Of a stretch of 64,000 nucleotides of DNA, positions 1-12,440 are shown in pieces. Numbering within the stretch: position 1 is the stretch's first letter; each line of letters begins with the position of its first letter. The notes under the pieces were generated by a model. It saw nothing but the letters and a program-made list of their open reading frames with translations. It searched no databases and was not told where the DNA came from. The position numbers were made by a program, and so were the translations under genes. Origin of the DNA: Geosiphon pyriformis (taxonomy: Eukaryota > Glomeromycota > Glomeromycetes > Archaeosporales > Geosiphonaceae); contig JAAOMT010000630.1 in assembly GCA_016748015.1 (NCBI GenBank), positions 352,708 through 416,707 on the forward strand, written 5' to 3'.

Positions 1-780
1 TTAAACAAAAAAGTAATTATATTCTAGAATGCTTTTATAACCAAGTCAGCAATTTTTTTTAGATTTCAAAAAGTTTAAGCTTTGCAATTATCAAAATTAA
101 TATTTAAATAAAATTATATTTAATAAAAAACTCTTAAATATTAATACTGCTACAAGTGTTAAAGTTTGGATTATTTGGTTTTGAAATACAAAATGCTTTT
201 TTTAGCTATTAAAATCTGCTGTAAAGTTATTTGTTATGTTTAAAGTTTTTGTAAATCAGTTTGTTAATTAGTTTTTTATGTCAAAACTATTGTTTTATTT
301 CAAGTGTTTTATTTTGTAGACTCTAAAAATAGGTTTAAATCTGTAATTAAATCTATTGGTTTTTAGTTATTTTTTTACTGGCTGTTAAAAATATATTTAT
401 AACAAGCTTAAATTCTTGGCATTTATCGTTGGGAACTCAGGATAGAGTTTTTTTAAGTTGGTTATTAATATATATTAAAATAAGTATGAAGCATGTTTAT
501 TAAATAGCAATAAAATAATTAATGCTATTGATTTTTTATTAAGTGAATATGTATTTAGTAATCTAATAATTCTTTAAGGTTATTAAAAAAGCTATAAAAA
601 TCAGGGATAGCGAATTCATTTAAGATAGTAGTTAAATAATTATTGTGGCTGGTCACGTGTTGTTTGTAGCCTGATCCACATCTAATATACAATAGTTGGT
701 GGTTGGACTACACTTGTTTGGCAATAATAAAAAATAAATATAAATATAATAAAATTAAAATTTTATTATGTTAATTATTA
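1..780 (+). pseudogene. Decayed transposon-like reading frame ending in a LINE-like 3' tail
   Basis: One forward frame can be read from about position 145 to about 590 with roughly nine in-frame stops, all of them TGA, TAG or TAA codons that a single C-to-T or G-to-A change could create from CGA, CAG, CAA or TGG. The stretch ends near 700-760 in GGTTGGACTACACTTG followed by TTTGGCAATAATAAA and A/T-rich simple sequence. The same kind of ending (GCAATAATAAAA, then AAAT repeats) closes the LINE at 55.0 kb. I read this as the 3' part of an old retroelement, but I do not recognise the protein. The part from 437 on is repeated in inverted orientation at 38427-38836. Confidence 0.4.
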
Positions 781-846
781 TTTATAATTTTTGTTCAACT
801 TTATTAGAATGTATTTTAGAAAATACTTCCATATAATAAATTTAGA
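437..846 (+). repeat. Left arm of ~410-bp inverted repeat (partner 38427-38836)
   Basis: Reverse-complementing this stretch gives a near-identical match to 38427-38836, from the TCAGGATAGAG at its left end to the AATTTATTATATGGAAGTA near 846. The match runs past the retroelement tail (~780) into the 3' flank of BTB gene A. The two copies therefore arose by duplication of a gene-plus-element block, not by two independent insertions. Confidence 0.85.
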
Positions 847-904
847 GCAAAGAAATAATCATGTTAGATACCACTCTTAAAAGGGAAAAAATCAAGTTAA
901 ATGG

Positions 905-2382
905 TTATAAAACTTTAAAAACTTCATAGTCTTGCATTTGTAGGCTACTATTTCCAAGGCTTGAAAAAATGTTGGGATAGGTGTGTACTGAACTGTGGTA
1001 CCAATAATTTCCACTTATATAAAAATCATGTCCACCACCAAAAGTTGGTCCATAACTAGAATAGTTATAAACAGCATATTGGTAATTGGTGGTAATTCGA
1101 CCAATCTGCCCTGATTGACTACTCGAATCCGAAAACTGAAAAATAAAAGTAGAATTCGAATTTTGGTAAGTTCCATTACTGTTCCAGTTTAGAGGATTAT
1201 AACCGCCAACAATAATATTGTTTGATGAAAGCTTTACGATAGTGAATGTAGGTCCTTTATTATCACATCTACTATGAAAATTTCCACTATCAAATCCATC
1301 CCGACTGGCGCGAAACAAGTTTTCAAATTTGTAGGAATGCTTTTGCTCTGATATCGAGTTCGTTCCTGCTATCCAATTACCGATTACTCTTGCGATCTTC
1401 TCATCAATTATAGTGGAGTCAATTTGAGCTCGTAATCGAGGTTTCAAAGTAGATTGAATTGGTATACTCGAATTCAGATAATGCTCAATGATGTTGTCAA
1501 AAAGAGGCTCGGAGAATACCCGCTTATAAGAGAAAACCTTGTGCTGAAAATCAGATGACTTAATCTCTTCCCATCGGATTAGAGGTAGCAGTGGTTCTAA
1601 GGTAGCTGCTACTGCGATGAAGTCTTCTCGGGACCATTTAGAAACCTCCTTTTTCAAAGATGTGTGTTGTGCCGTACCCCAATCAATTAAATACTCCCAA
1701 ATTTTTATTTCTTCAATGTCAAGGTCATCCCGTTTCAAGAGCATCAAAAGAATTGATCTGTCGATAGAGTGAAAACCCTTTGATTCAAAAATTAATTTCG
1801 GGTTTGCACAAATATCCTCGAGACAATAATCACGGATGCTGTGACACGCTTCATGTCTGAAAACAATATCAAGCACTTGCACGGGATTTTGGTTTAACCA
1901 TTCACGTTTCTCTTTGATCAAGTGTTGTTGTATATGAGCTGATAAATTATCCAATTCTAATTCATCAACTGCAACCAAAAGTTTCAAAATTTCTGGAGCT
2001 TCCTGACTTTTCAGGTCAACCGTTGCGCTGTATAAAAATCTATTTAGGTTTTGAAAAAGTTTTAACAAATGGTAACGATGTTTTAAAAATATTAATTAAA
2101 TGCTAAATATTCGAAAGCATACTTCAAGATAACGTCAAAAACTTTGGGTGAAATGTTCGGCTTTTTAAACACAAAAATTCCATCTTGTTTCTTTGCCCAA
2201 TTAGCTGATAGACCGGTGCGAAAGTAACGCGACCTCGCACATAGTATAAGAGAATGGGCTTTATATTCTTTAATGTTTGGTTTTTCACCGGCGCAAATAA
2301 TTACATCATGTGCATTGTTTTGTTCCAGAATTTTCCCAATATCAGCGCAAAATTCTTTTTGAAATTCGGAAACATCAGACAT
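905..2382 (-). CDS. BTB-BACK-TLDc domain protein (gene A)
   Basis: Two exons, 2123-2382 and 905-2039, joined across an 83-bp intron (GTATGC...AATAG) that splits codon 87. The product is 464 residues. The BTB/POZ domain covers about residues 13-116 (DVII, then KAHSLILCARSRYF), BACK about 120-210 and TLDc about 293 to the end. BTB-BACK proteins are generally substrate adaptors for cullin-3 ubiquitin ligases; TLDc is linked to oxidative-stress protection and V-ATPase binding. No substrate can be inferred. The start MSDVSEFQ matches the start of gene F, its closest relative over the promoter and front half; the C-terminal ~45 residues instead match gene E. A TATA box lies ~45 nt upstream of the ATG. 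The frame is intact, so it is probably functional. Confidence 0.92.
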
Positions 2383-2420
2383 ATTATATATATTATAGGA
2401 AAAATTATAAGCTGGATAGT

Positions 2421-2427
2421 TTTTATA
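2421..2427 (-). promoter_or_regulatory. TATA box of BTB gene A
   Basis: On the minus strand this reads TATAAAA inside TTTTTGGCTATAAAAACT, about 45 nt before the ATG. The same core occurs before BTB genes F, D and pseudogene C. It is conserved more strongly than the leader that follows it, as expected for a core promoter element. Confidence 0.65.
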
Positions 2428-5005
2428 GCCAAAAACCAATAATGAGGCTGGAAGAAATATTATGCACTTTGACCAGTTTAAATTTAAGTTTGCCCTAATT
2501 AAAAATTTCAACCTGTTTTTTTATTTTTAAATGGAAATGCATGTATTAGCCATCATTAGAGTGATAACCAGCGACTTTCAGATGATACATTAACCTATAT
2601 TTTAGTTGGGGGTTTGGGGTCAAATAATTTTTATATAGCCTATATCAGTAAGTTTTTTTGCCGCCTCTAAACTTTAACATTATTCCAATTTTAATTGATT
2701 AATATAAAATTGAAAATAATAAATTAGCTTAATAAAATGTAGTATTTATTAATGTTTTAAATAATATGACAAAGAGTTACTCATACTGCATAAATACTTT
2801 TAAGAGATGATTAGCCATTAGAAATTCAACTTAAATATTAAAAAATTGTATTTAAATATTTAGACAAATTTTATTAGGCTTTAGTATGATCAGAAATTAA
2901 CTTTAGAAATAAATTTTTGAATAAATATCTTTATTTAAATAGACAAATATAAAATAATGTTAAGAAATATTCATAAAACTTTGTGAGCTGCAAAAAAGTT
3001 GTATTTTATGATATTTTAAATCTTAATAAGTAATATATATGAACTTAATTATAATAAATATTTTTTATCGAGTCATTTCTTACATTGATTTTAATCTTAA
3101 TATATTAATCTTGATATTGCTATGCAAAAGAAACAATTTCTAAATTATAAATGCTTATAATAAAAGATGTAATTTATTTTAATGATTTCTGATTATATTT
3201 CTTAATACTATTGAAATTTGAAATACTTGTATGCTTTTTATATTTAATAATATAACTTTTAGCAATATTTTATATTATGACTCTTTTATATATTTTTTTC
3301 CAAAGATAATTTATAAATCATAAAAATCTTGGTAAGTAAATTAATGATGTATGCTTATGCTTGAGCCTATGATAATTCTATATAATAATAAAATAGAAAG
3401 AATTAACTGAGTCCTTGATGGGATTTGGACAATTTAAAAAAACTGATAAATAAAAAGAAAATGTCATTTTATTTTATTTTATTATATACTTGCTAAATAT
3501 AAGCCAACAAACTAAAAAATAAACATTGTTTCTTGTTATTCTTTAACATACCTAGAAAATTAGCTTCAAAAAGATCTTTTGATTAAAAGTTTATGACTCG
3601 TGAATATTCCTTGTTAATGAAAAAGAAAAATTCTTTATTATAAAAATAATGTATTAATAGATAAAAACATCAAAGCTCAAAAATCAAGATAAACAAACCA
3701 AATCGAAAAAACAATTATAACCATTTTTTCTAATCTTCCAATAAAGTTATTTTATTCTTTTGAAATAAAACAAATTGTATATTGTTTCCAAAAACCCAAA
3801 TTTTAGAATATAACTATTTTTACACTGAATAATATAAATTTTTTAAATTTATTATTTCATGATTATGTAATCAAGATTCAATTAACAAATATTCTTAAAT
3901 AAAATATTATATCGATTAATTGTATAATTACAAAACATAATTTTAAAATTATTAATTAATTATAAATTAATTATTAAAAATTAATCTATATTAAAAAATA
4001 AATTGATAGTTATTTTAATATATACTAATTATATTAATATTAAATAATTTTAATTTATTAAAAAATTTTAATTTTAATGATTTATAACAATATTCAACAA
4101 TTAAAATTGGGTTTACCATTTATATATATATTATTAATTTAATAATTAATTAATTAACCAAAAAAACTTATTATATTGATACTTTAATTAAAATATCAAA
4201 AAATATTTTTTACTTTTATTTTAATATAAATTAATTAACACTTGGACTTTTTTTTCTGAATTTTATTTTATTTAAAATAATACATTTTTTTAAAAAAAGG
4301 ATTTATTTATTTTTACATATTTTATATTATATTTTATTTATTATTTAAAATATCAAAAAAAAATAAACCCATTTTAAGCTTTTATTAATAACTGGTTGGG
4401 CCACACTCGCAATAACAAATAAAAAAAATGAAATGAAATTATAATAAATAATAATATTAGTATGTAAGTAAATAGCGGTTGGATCACATTTATTAAAACA
4501 AAATAATAAAATTAAAAAAATTAAAAAGTAACAATAATTATTACAAAAATAATAATAATAATATAATAAACAAAAAAAATAACTCCTACTTTTATTTATA
4601 TTAATTTGAATTCTTTTATAACAATTATAACAGAAAAACTGTTAAAATTATAATTAAACTCATCTCATTTAAAAGGTTTTATATTTTATAATATTTATAT
4701 GTATTTTTATTTATTTTTAATATTTTAATATTGAAAATTCAAGATTTGTGTCACCCCCTTTACTAATTTATCATGTGATTCAAACCACCGAATTTTTGAA
4801 TTTTAGCCACAAAACAAATATTAAAAAGCGGAAAGTCCCATTCATTAAATTCTAACCCTTCATTATTTACAAAACAATATAAATTTACTTTTTTACCTCA
4901 AGAAACACCTTAGAGAATTCGCGAGACGCAGCAGTCGGTCATCTCAGAGTTCAGGGCTCCCCAATATTTGAGGATCGTAAGGAAGTGGTCGAAGAAGGTA
5001 TTCGT
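2428..5005. other. Intergenic, very AT-rich
   Basis: Roughly 2440-2520 still matches the upstream region of gene F (39840-39950). From about 2700 the sequence is low-complexity A/T with no readable frame. Two LINE-tail-like fragments lie near 4391 and 4475. From about 4740 to 5005 the base composition becomes more balanced and probably holds the 3' untranslated region of the gene at 5006. Confidence 0.6.
4391..4500 (+). repeat. Two LINE 3'-tail-like fragments
   Basis: GGTTGGGCCACACTCGCAAT followed by AACAAATAAAAAA at 4394, and GGTTGGATCACATTTATTAA at about 4477, resemble the ending GGTTGGACTACACTTG...GCAATAATAAA at 700-760. Each is followed by an A-rich simple repeat. They are probably heavily truncated LINE insertions. 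The match is short, so the call is tentative. Confidence 0.35.
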
Positions 5006-7378
5006 TCATGAAACGTTTTGATTACCAAGATCTGAATTGAAATGACAAGGAGTAGCACGCCAATTAAACACTTTTGGTCCCGACTTTATTCGACTTTGCT
5101 CAAGAATATATGTCCAAGTAATCGGACCACCATTATACCCTTCAGACCCTTTACTACCTAATCGATTCAGCCTAAAAGGTTTCCCGGTTTTTGGAGTTTC
5201 TTCTTCGGCATCAAAGTTTTTATTCACTTGGTGATTAGGGACTTGAGGTTGATACGATGCTACTTCATTTGATCCTATCACACCATCTTGCTTCGTTGGT
5301 GATCCGTTATCTTCTTCTTCAGATGAGAAAATATCGTCATCTATTTCGGTGAGATCACTTGTTTCGTAATTGGAATCAGAAAAGAGGTAGTCACGTCGCT
5401 TATCGACGGCAGTTTGGCGTATTAAAGGCGCGATTGCTTTCCTCATCATATAAAAGTTAGATTTCTTCTCATTTGACAGTTTCATGCTGTCCTCTTGTTT
5501 ATCTGAATTCTGCGAAGGATATTCTTCATTAACGGTTTTAGAGGCCTTCTGGTCTTTACCTTTTCTACGTGCTTCACGTAATCTTTTTCTCTCTCTATGG
5601 ACCCATTTTCTAACAGCCTTTAGGGAATTCGGATGTTTTGGAAGACGTTCTCTCCTTGTCATATCACAAAACAAATATTTTGAAAATGGCATCGGTTTCT
5701 TTCCTAACTTTAAAATCTCGTGGTATACAACTGTATTTGTACATTCAGGGTCCTTTAAACGTAGCTCATAATAATACATAAGCTCATCAATAAACTTCAA
5801 TTCCTCTTCACTTAGAGGAGAGCAATTTCGTAATCTAGCCGGTTGGGTCCAAGTTGAATAATCAGTATACTTTATTTCAGGTTCCGGGTCAGATGATGAT
5901 GATGACAAATCTGATGATGAATCCGAAGATGAGGATGTGGACGGCTGTTTAAACCTTTTCGATGGCGGTGGCGATGATTCATCTGTAAAGCCTTTGATGC
6001 GGGCGTATTCTGAAAATGGCGGAGTTGATGGTGTTAAGAGTGATCGAGGTGGTTTGTATCCATTATCAGTAGAGCATTTCAATCGTAGTTTCGATTTAGT
6101 AGCTTGATTGGCCTTTCGACGACGTTTGGATGATACATCCCATTCTTCAATGGCGCTTTCATCACTCGACATCCAATCAGTATAAACAGGGACTTTTCCA
6201 ACCGCAACGCGTCGGAGTCGTTTAGACCAGTTACTATCGACTGAGGGTGACATACGATCAATTGATCCTGATTCAGATAAATATTCCTCACTTGAATTTC
6301 CATCTGATTCATCGTTTGGGTATTGATCTTCAATCTCCTTCGATGATGGACTAAAATAACTAAAAGTGTGAAAGCTACTTGAATAGTATAACTCTGAGCT
6401 GTGATCGTAATTTAATGCTTTTCTGGACTTAAAGTCAGAAATTTTATTATTGCCAACCACACTGGGAGTTTTAGTTGGGGAAGATGGGTTTTCATTTAAT
6501 TCATTTTCCGATCCATTTTGAGTTTTATTCGGATTATGAATGCCTTGCTGAAAGAGACCCAAAGCTTCAGTTGCCAAAAGGGTTAAAGAATCTTGAGTGG
6601 AAAGATCTTGATAGCTCACAGTGACCTCTTTTACCGCTAACTCGTCCTCTTTTTCTTCTGAAGGCCGATATTGTTTTGGACCCTCGGAAGCGGCAAATTG
6701 AGAAAACGGGACATCTTTTTCTTGGAAAGTAACAGTCCGACTTTCGGAAACCGAAGGCGTGATAGTGGAAGGTTGGGAAAGCTTAAAATAAGCTTCTGCA
6801 TATTCTTTGGTTGATTTATTAGAAGCTTCTATCGAGGATAATGGTTCAATATTGATAGGGGAAATCAAGCTATCCACAGCCATGATCTTGTCCCCATTTG
6901 ATTTGTTCGAGGTTGGAAGCTGATTAGATTCTTTTTTTGGTACTTGTTGCTTGGGTTGTCGGTTGTATATTCGAAGATCGATTCGATTATGTAGTTTGAA
7001 ATCGCCCTTATACCGAGGAGGTGTTAGCGAAGTAATGACGCTATTTGGTCGGCCAGAAGTTGAGTCGTGATCCAAATGTTGATAATTTGATGAAATCGTT
7101 TCAGACGATGACCCTGAAGAGTTGTGAGAGTCCATTGCTCGACGAGAATCCCGAGACCAGATTTCGATCGCTCTAGTCGTGCCAAATAAAGACTTTCAAA
7201 GTTTTCGGTAGAATTTTAATTTTAATTTCGTAACGAAAAATCAGTATGTGGGAAGTTTAAATTTAAATTTGGTTTAACAGTAAGGATTCTTGACTTCAAA
7301 ATTTATTGAAAAAGATATACATACCGCACTTTTGGGAGGCTTTTCGCTCTTTGAAGATGATGACGAAGAAACATCCAT
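5006..7378 (-). CDS. Ser/Asp-rich probable nuclear protein, orphan
   Basis: I do not recognise this protein. I infer two exons. Exon 1 (7325-7378) encodes MDVSSSSSSKSEKPPKSA and stops at a GTATGT donor. Exon 2 (5006-7192) opens after AG with SLFGTTRAIEIW. Both sides are phase 0 and the 132-bp intron has an in-frame stop, which gives 746 residues. Without splicing, the frame would start at the Met at 7135 (709 residues). Most of the protein is low-complexity Ser/Asp/Asn/Pro sequence with acidic patches, for example around residues 428-450. The only part that looks folded is about residues 477-565: helical, starting LSEEELKFIDELMYYYELR and ending in a very basic RERKRLREARRKGK. Further basic clusters (KRLRR, SSKRRRK) suggest nuclear import. 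Base composition is balanced, unlike the flanks, which supports a real gene. A chromatin or transcription role is only a guess. Confidence 0.8.
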
Positions 7379-9862
7379 GGGTCATTAAGTTGTTGAATTG
7401 AACGCGTTGTGAATTGTAAATATTTTAAGAATTCACTCGTTCACGTCATGTACTTCACTTTACCGAAAACTTAATGGACGTGATAATCTTTGAGCGTCAA
7501 GTGCGTTGTTCGTCAAAAAACGACAACTAGTAGATAAGGTTTTCAAATTTTTTTTTTGGATAGTGAAGGAACGCGGAGGTTGGCCTTCAATCCCATCCCC
7601 TGCTGAAATGACTATGTGACTGAATTTATGTCATGTTCGACTGCATTACCAGAAGTAATAATATTCAAAATTTGAGCAGGGATGGTGAATGCATCAAATG
7701 CATGTACGACGCAAACATTGAAGGGCTTTACGATTTGGTAAATTGGCATGGGAAAATCGGGCTGGTTTGACGATCATGGGGTCATATTGTTCTTTTGTCC
7801 TGTGAAGTTTTTCAAAAAGCATTTTTAAAATATGATTTTTTTTTCGTAGACAAGAAAAATTCAAAATAGATTTAAACAGAATAATTGAATTTCAGAATCT
7901 AAGGATTATTTGATAAAATAAAGATGGTTATTATTAATAAAAGACTTGGAATTGAAAATTCTCTCATGCCAAAACAAAAACGAGAAATAAAAAAATGAGT
8001 AATACATAATTTTTGAATAGAAAAAAAAGATCTGTAAAAAGATTATAATAAGGATAGAATTTTTATTTTTATATTTATTTGAAAACTTTAAAAAACATAT
8101 AATATATAATTTTTTTAAAAATTTTAATATAATACATAAATGTGTATAAAAATATAATTATTTTATTAAATATATACATAATTTTTGTTTTAATTGTATA
8201 TTGTTAAAAAATTTAATTAAAAATAATTTAACTTTAAATATTTATTTTTTATTATGAAAATTGAAAAAAAAATTATTCTTTTATATTTTAAATAATTGTA
8301 ATTAATTCTTTTTTTTATATTGTTAAATATATTTGTTAAATTTTGAAAAATTTTAATAAAACAAAGTTTAAAAATTTAATATAAACTAAGTTATATTATT
8401 GATATTTGTATATACATATTAGTAAAAGTATAATAAACAAAGAATATATTAATATTGTCTCATTTTAAATTTGTTTTCTAAACATTTATTTATTGTTTTT
8501 CTTATAGATAATTTTGCATTATAATAAAAAAAAATAGTTTTTTGAATTAAGAAAATCATATATATTGAATTTAAATTGAACAATCAATTTAAAATTTTGT
8601 TGTCATTTAAAACAAATGATTTCAAAAATCAAATTTTTAATAATAATAACACCGTTTATTTTTTGTAAATTTTATTGATTTCACGGTCATTTCAAATTAA
8701 TAGTGATTAAAAATTTTGAAATTATTAGATTTCATATAAGTCAATTAAAAACAATAACAACTACATACAATTTGGCATATAAAATTTATGAAAATTATTA
8801 TATTTTAAAATATAAAAGTAATTAAAATTTGGCTATATATATAAATATTAATAATTCGGGTTTAATTCATCTTTTCAGAATAAGGTAGATTAATATTTTA
8901 ATTTCTAGAATTCGAACGAATTTTTGCTATTGCCATTGAGAATTTGATATAATTTTTGATAATCACATTTGGAAAAATCTTGTTTTCGATTTAAAAATGA
9001 TTATATTATTTCCTTAACGAATATTTTGTTTTAAAACAATATATGTGCTTACTTTTGAGTTTTTGCTACGGATACATTTATAGCTAATCTCATTAACCAA
9101 CTAGAAGTAAATGCTAAGTTTTTCAAAGCACGTGTTAATAACACTAATGCGATTAATGAAATCAATTCACTTGTAGATTCAAAAATTCTACTCATCGATT
9201 TGTCTAATCAAATTCTTGATTTTTGAAAATTATAATTTCATTAATTGTTTTGGGACTGGAAATGATATTTAAATATAATATATTTTATCTTATCAATCCA
9301 ACTATAAATTTTTTTCAAATTCATTGCCCTCGTTGTCAAATTGATTGAAATTACCTACACACAAGTATAATTCTTATTCATACATTACTTTCCTAAAAGA
9401 TGTTTTTGTGAACTACTTGTTTTCAAATAGGTTACGTAAAAGATCTGAAAAATTGTTTTTATTAAAAGATAAATTTATATTACCCCCCTCAAGTTTCTCT
9501 AATGGTCTTTAGAACTCTAAATCCTATAGGTGACTCGAGATTTTCTGAACTAACTAACATGAAACGTAGATTTGGTGTAAAAAGTTCTTTGAGACTTGAC
9601 ATTCAAAAATAATTATATCAGAATTATATCATTTTCTATGAATAAGCGTATTTTGTAATTTATTCTCATCCTCCCAAAAAAGGACTAGTTTTTTATAGAC
9701 AATCGAAAATTTTCTCATGGAAACTAACATACTTTAAAGTTGCTATTTCATTTTTGCTAAGTGATGACATGGTACAAGTACGTATGTATATACACTCAGA
9801 ATCATATTTAAATTGATCTCTCACTTGAATTCACTGTATAAGCCAACTAACTCGGCACAAAT
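7379..9862. other. Intergenic between divergent genes
   Basis: About 7380-7800 has balanced composition and probably holds the promoter and 5' leader of the minus-strand gene, although I see no clear TATA box. About 7850-8880 is low-complexity A/T. A 55-codon open frame lies at 9059-9226. From 9240 to 9862 there is moderately AT-rich sequence with no recognisable gene, directly upstream of BTB gene B. Confidence 0.55.
9059..9226 (+). pseudogene. Short coding-like relic (55 codons)
   Basis: The open frame runs from just after a TGA at 9056-9058 to the TGA at 9224-9226 and has no ATG at its start. It reads like protein (for example INQLEVNAKFFKARVNN, then SLVDSKILLIDLSNQILDF) and stands out against the low-complexity surroundings. 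It is probably the tail of a dead gene or element. I do not recognise the family. Confidence 0.3.
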
Positions 9863-11341
9863 ATGACCGAGGTTTCTAACTTTCAAATAAAGCTATGCGC
9901 TGATATTGGAAAAATTCTGGAGCAAAATAATGTACACGATGTAATTATTCTTGTCGGTCAAGAACCAAACGTGAAAAAGTACAAGGCCCATTCTCTTATA
10001 CTATGTGCGAGGTCGCGTTACTTTCGCATCGGTCTATCAGCTGATTGGGCAAAGAAACAAGATGGAATTTTTGTGTTTAAAAAGCCTAACATATTACCCG
10101 AAGTTTTTGAAATTATTTTAAAGTATGCTTTCGAATATTTAGTAATTGATGGTTATTTTTAAATGTCTTTACCATTTGTTAAACTTTTTCAAAACCTAAA
10201 TAGATTTTTATACAGCGCAACTGTTGACCTGAAAGGTCAGGAAGGTTCAGAAATTTTGAAACTTTTGGTTGCAGTTGATGAATTAGACTTGGATGATTTA
10301 TCGGCTCATATACAACAACACTTGATCAAAGAGAAACGTGAATGGTTACACCAAGATCCCGTGCAAGTGCTTGATATTGTTTTCAGGCATGAAGCGTGTC
10401 ACAGCCTCCGTGATTATTGTCTCGAGGCTATTTGTGCAAGCCCGAAATTAATTTTTGAATCAAAGGGTTTTCGCTCTATCGACAGATCAATTCTTTTAAC
10501 GCTCGTGAAACGGGATGACCTTGAAATTGAAGAAATAAAAATTTGGGAGTATTTAATTGATTGGGGTACGGCACAACACACATCTTTAGGAAAGGAGGTT
10601 TCTAAATGGTCTCGAGAAGATTTCACTACAGTAGCAGCTACCTTAGAGCCGCTGCTCCCTCTAATCCGATGGGGAGAGATTAAGTCATTAGATTTTCAGC
10701 AAAAAGTTTTGCCTTATAAGCGAGTCCTACCCAAGCCTCTTTACAAAAGCATCATCGAGCATTATCTGAACTCGAGTATACCAATTCAATCTACTTTGAA
10801 GGCTCGAGCCGCAATTCACATTGACTCCACCATAATTAATAAGAAGATTGCAGCTGTAATCGGTAATTGGATAGCAGGAACGAACTCGATATCAGAGCAA
10901 AACCATTCCTACAAATTTGAAAACTTGTTTCGCGCCAGTCGGGATGGATTTAATAATGGAACTTTTCATAGTAGATGTAATAACAAAGGACCTACAGTTA
11001 CTATTGTGAAGCTTTTATCATACAATATTATTGTTGGCGCTTATAATCCTCTACACTGGACCAGTAATGGAACTTATCAATATTCGGATTCTACTTTTAT
11101 TTTTCAGTTTTCGGATTCAACGAGTCAATCAGGACAGATTGGTCGAATTAACAACTCTTACCAAAATACTGTTTATAACCAATCTAATTATGGGCCAACT
11201 TTTGGTAGTGGAAATGATTTCTTTATAAATGGGACGTATTGGCGTCATTCTACAGGGAATAGTTATCCAAATATTTTTCCTTCCTTTAGTACAGGTAATA
11301 ACTATCAGATGCAAGAATATGAAGTTTTTAGAGTTTTATAA
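9863..11341 (+). CDS. BTB-BACK-TLDc domain protein (gene B)
   Basis: Exon 1 is 9863-10122, exon 2 is 10204-11341, and the intron is 81 bp (GTATGC...AATAG). The join splits Lys87 and continues into FLYSATVDLKGQEG, giving 465 residues. The BTB domain is about residues 13-116 (HDVIILVG, AHSLILCARSRYF). BACK is about 121-210 (HEACHSLRDYCLE, IKIWEYLIDWG). TLDc runs from about 293 to 465 (IDSTIIN...IGNWIAG, and the ending MQEYEVFRVL). The intron must be removed: an in-frame TAA follows GYF shortly after the BTB core. An AATAAA signal lies at 11446. The coding region and about 1.1 kb downstream are repeated in inverted orientation at gene D. The upstream region is not shared, and the GGCTATAAAA promoter box of its relatives is absent. 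The product is probably a cullin-3 adaptor-type protein, as for gene A. Confidence 0.93.
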
Positions 11342-11445
11342 AGCATTTAACTTGATTTCTTCCTTTTAAAGAGTGGTATATAACATGATTATTTCTTTGC
11401 TTTATAAGTTTTCGTCAATTTGCTAGCCCGTGTTATCTGTTTACG

Positions 11446-11451
11446 AATAAA
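11446..11451 (+). terminator. Polyadenylation signal of BTB gene B
   Basis: AATAAA lies about 105 nt after the stop codon, in the context GAATAAAATTCAATAA. The same context follows genes D (22600-22605, minus strand) and E (36967-36972), and a shortened form follows gene F (41553-41558). Confidence 0.5.
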
Positions 11452-12440
11452 ATTCAATAACTATAGCTTCAAAAAGATGTTACATACTTCTATAGGCAAA
11501 TTTGATTAAAAAATTATTTAACGTATTCAGAATTTAATTTTAAACCTGATGTTTAATAATGATAAAATTGGTAATTTTAACTTATTGAAACCAAGAAAGC
11601 GACTTTTTTTCTAATAAAAGTGTTAGTTTCACAAATAAAGAAACTAAAGTATCTAAAATTTATGTGCTTTTCAAATTTTTCCTACGTATTAAAATACCAT
11701 TGACAAAAACAGTTTGATGAGTTTAAAAATGGGAAATTAGTAATTATTAAATTGATTTTTTAAACTGATATTGAAAATAACATAAGATCTCTAATACTAA
11801 ACCAACAGTTTTATTTGTAAGTAATTTATATTATTTGATTTTTATTTGCATCATAGTATTTTATTAGACTTAATTATTATCATTTAAACATTTAAACTAT
11901 TCAGTTATTTCTTCGCATTTTTATAGTTTAATGTATATTTAATCTATGATTTACATGATTAGTTTTATATATAACCGTTTATTTGTTCTGCAATAAATTA
12001 ATTCTTAACTAATTAGTTTTCTCTTTTTAATACATGATATATTAATATTTCGCTGTATTATTAGTATATTCTTTAATTATTTTTATAATTTTTACAAATG
12101 AAAAATTATTATTAAAATAAACTACAAAATCTGAATTAAAAACAAAAATAGACAAAATAATAAATAATAAAATTGGAAAATAGTAATTAATATTAATCTT
12201 ATTATATAATAATGTTTTTTTAACCAAATTCTTAATCTAATTAATATTAACTATTAGTAAAATAAAATTTCAATAAATAATAATTTATATTGTTGCAGGC
12301 CAAATAAAAAAATTAACAACTAGCAAAAAATAGAATAAATAAAAACAATAATTAAATAATATAACATAAATAATTGAGATAATTTAAATACAAATATAAA
12401 AGATAACAATATAATATTTTATATTATATATAATTTATAG

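Larger units (their letters stand above)
9863..12440 (+). repeat. Left arm of inverted duplication (partner ~21500-24183)
   Basis: The coding sequence of gene B and its 3' flank match the reverse complement of gene D and its flank, including distinctive stretches such as TTGCTAGCCCGTGTTATCTG and ACTAAACCAACAGTTTTATT. The arms differ by scattered substitutions and several indels of tens of bases, so the duplication is not recent. At the 5' side the similarity stops essentially at the start codon. At the 3' side it fades into A/T-rich sequence near 12440. Confidence 0.8.

Noticed and set aside
4760-4800. Possible tRNA T-arm (GGTTTGAATCAC on the minus strand)
   Set aside because: The invariant C of the TTC loop is missing and no acceptor or anticodon arm can be folded around it. 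No tRNA, rRNA or CRISPR array was found anywhere in the window.
7556-7620. G/C-richer stretch around GAACGCGGAGGTTGG as a structured RNA
   Set aside because: No convincing stem structure. It is adjacent to the promoter of the 5006-7378 gene and fits ordinary promoter or leader sequence.
10414-10626. Open frames antisense to the BTB exons (also 11129-11314, 23419-23631, 36000-36212, 41281-41466)
   Set aside because: They recur at the same place opposite every BTB copy and only mirror the conserved coding strand.
10163-11341. Exon 2 of gene B as a separate gene starting MSLPFVKLF
   Set aside because: The ATG lies inside the intron. Splicing GTATGC...AATAG joins it in frame to the BTB exon, and the same junction is found in all family members.
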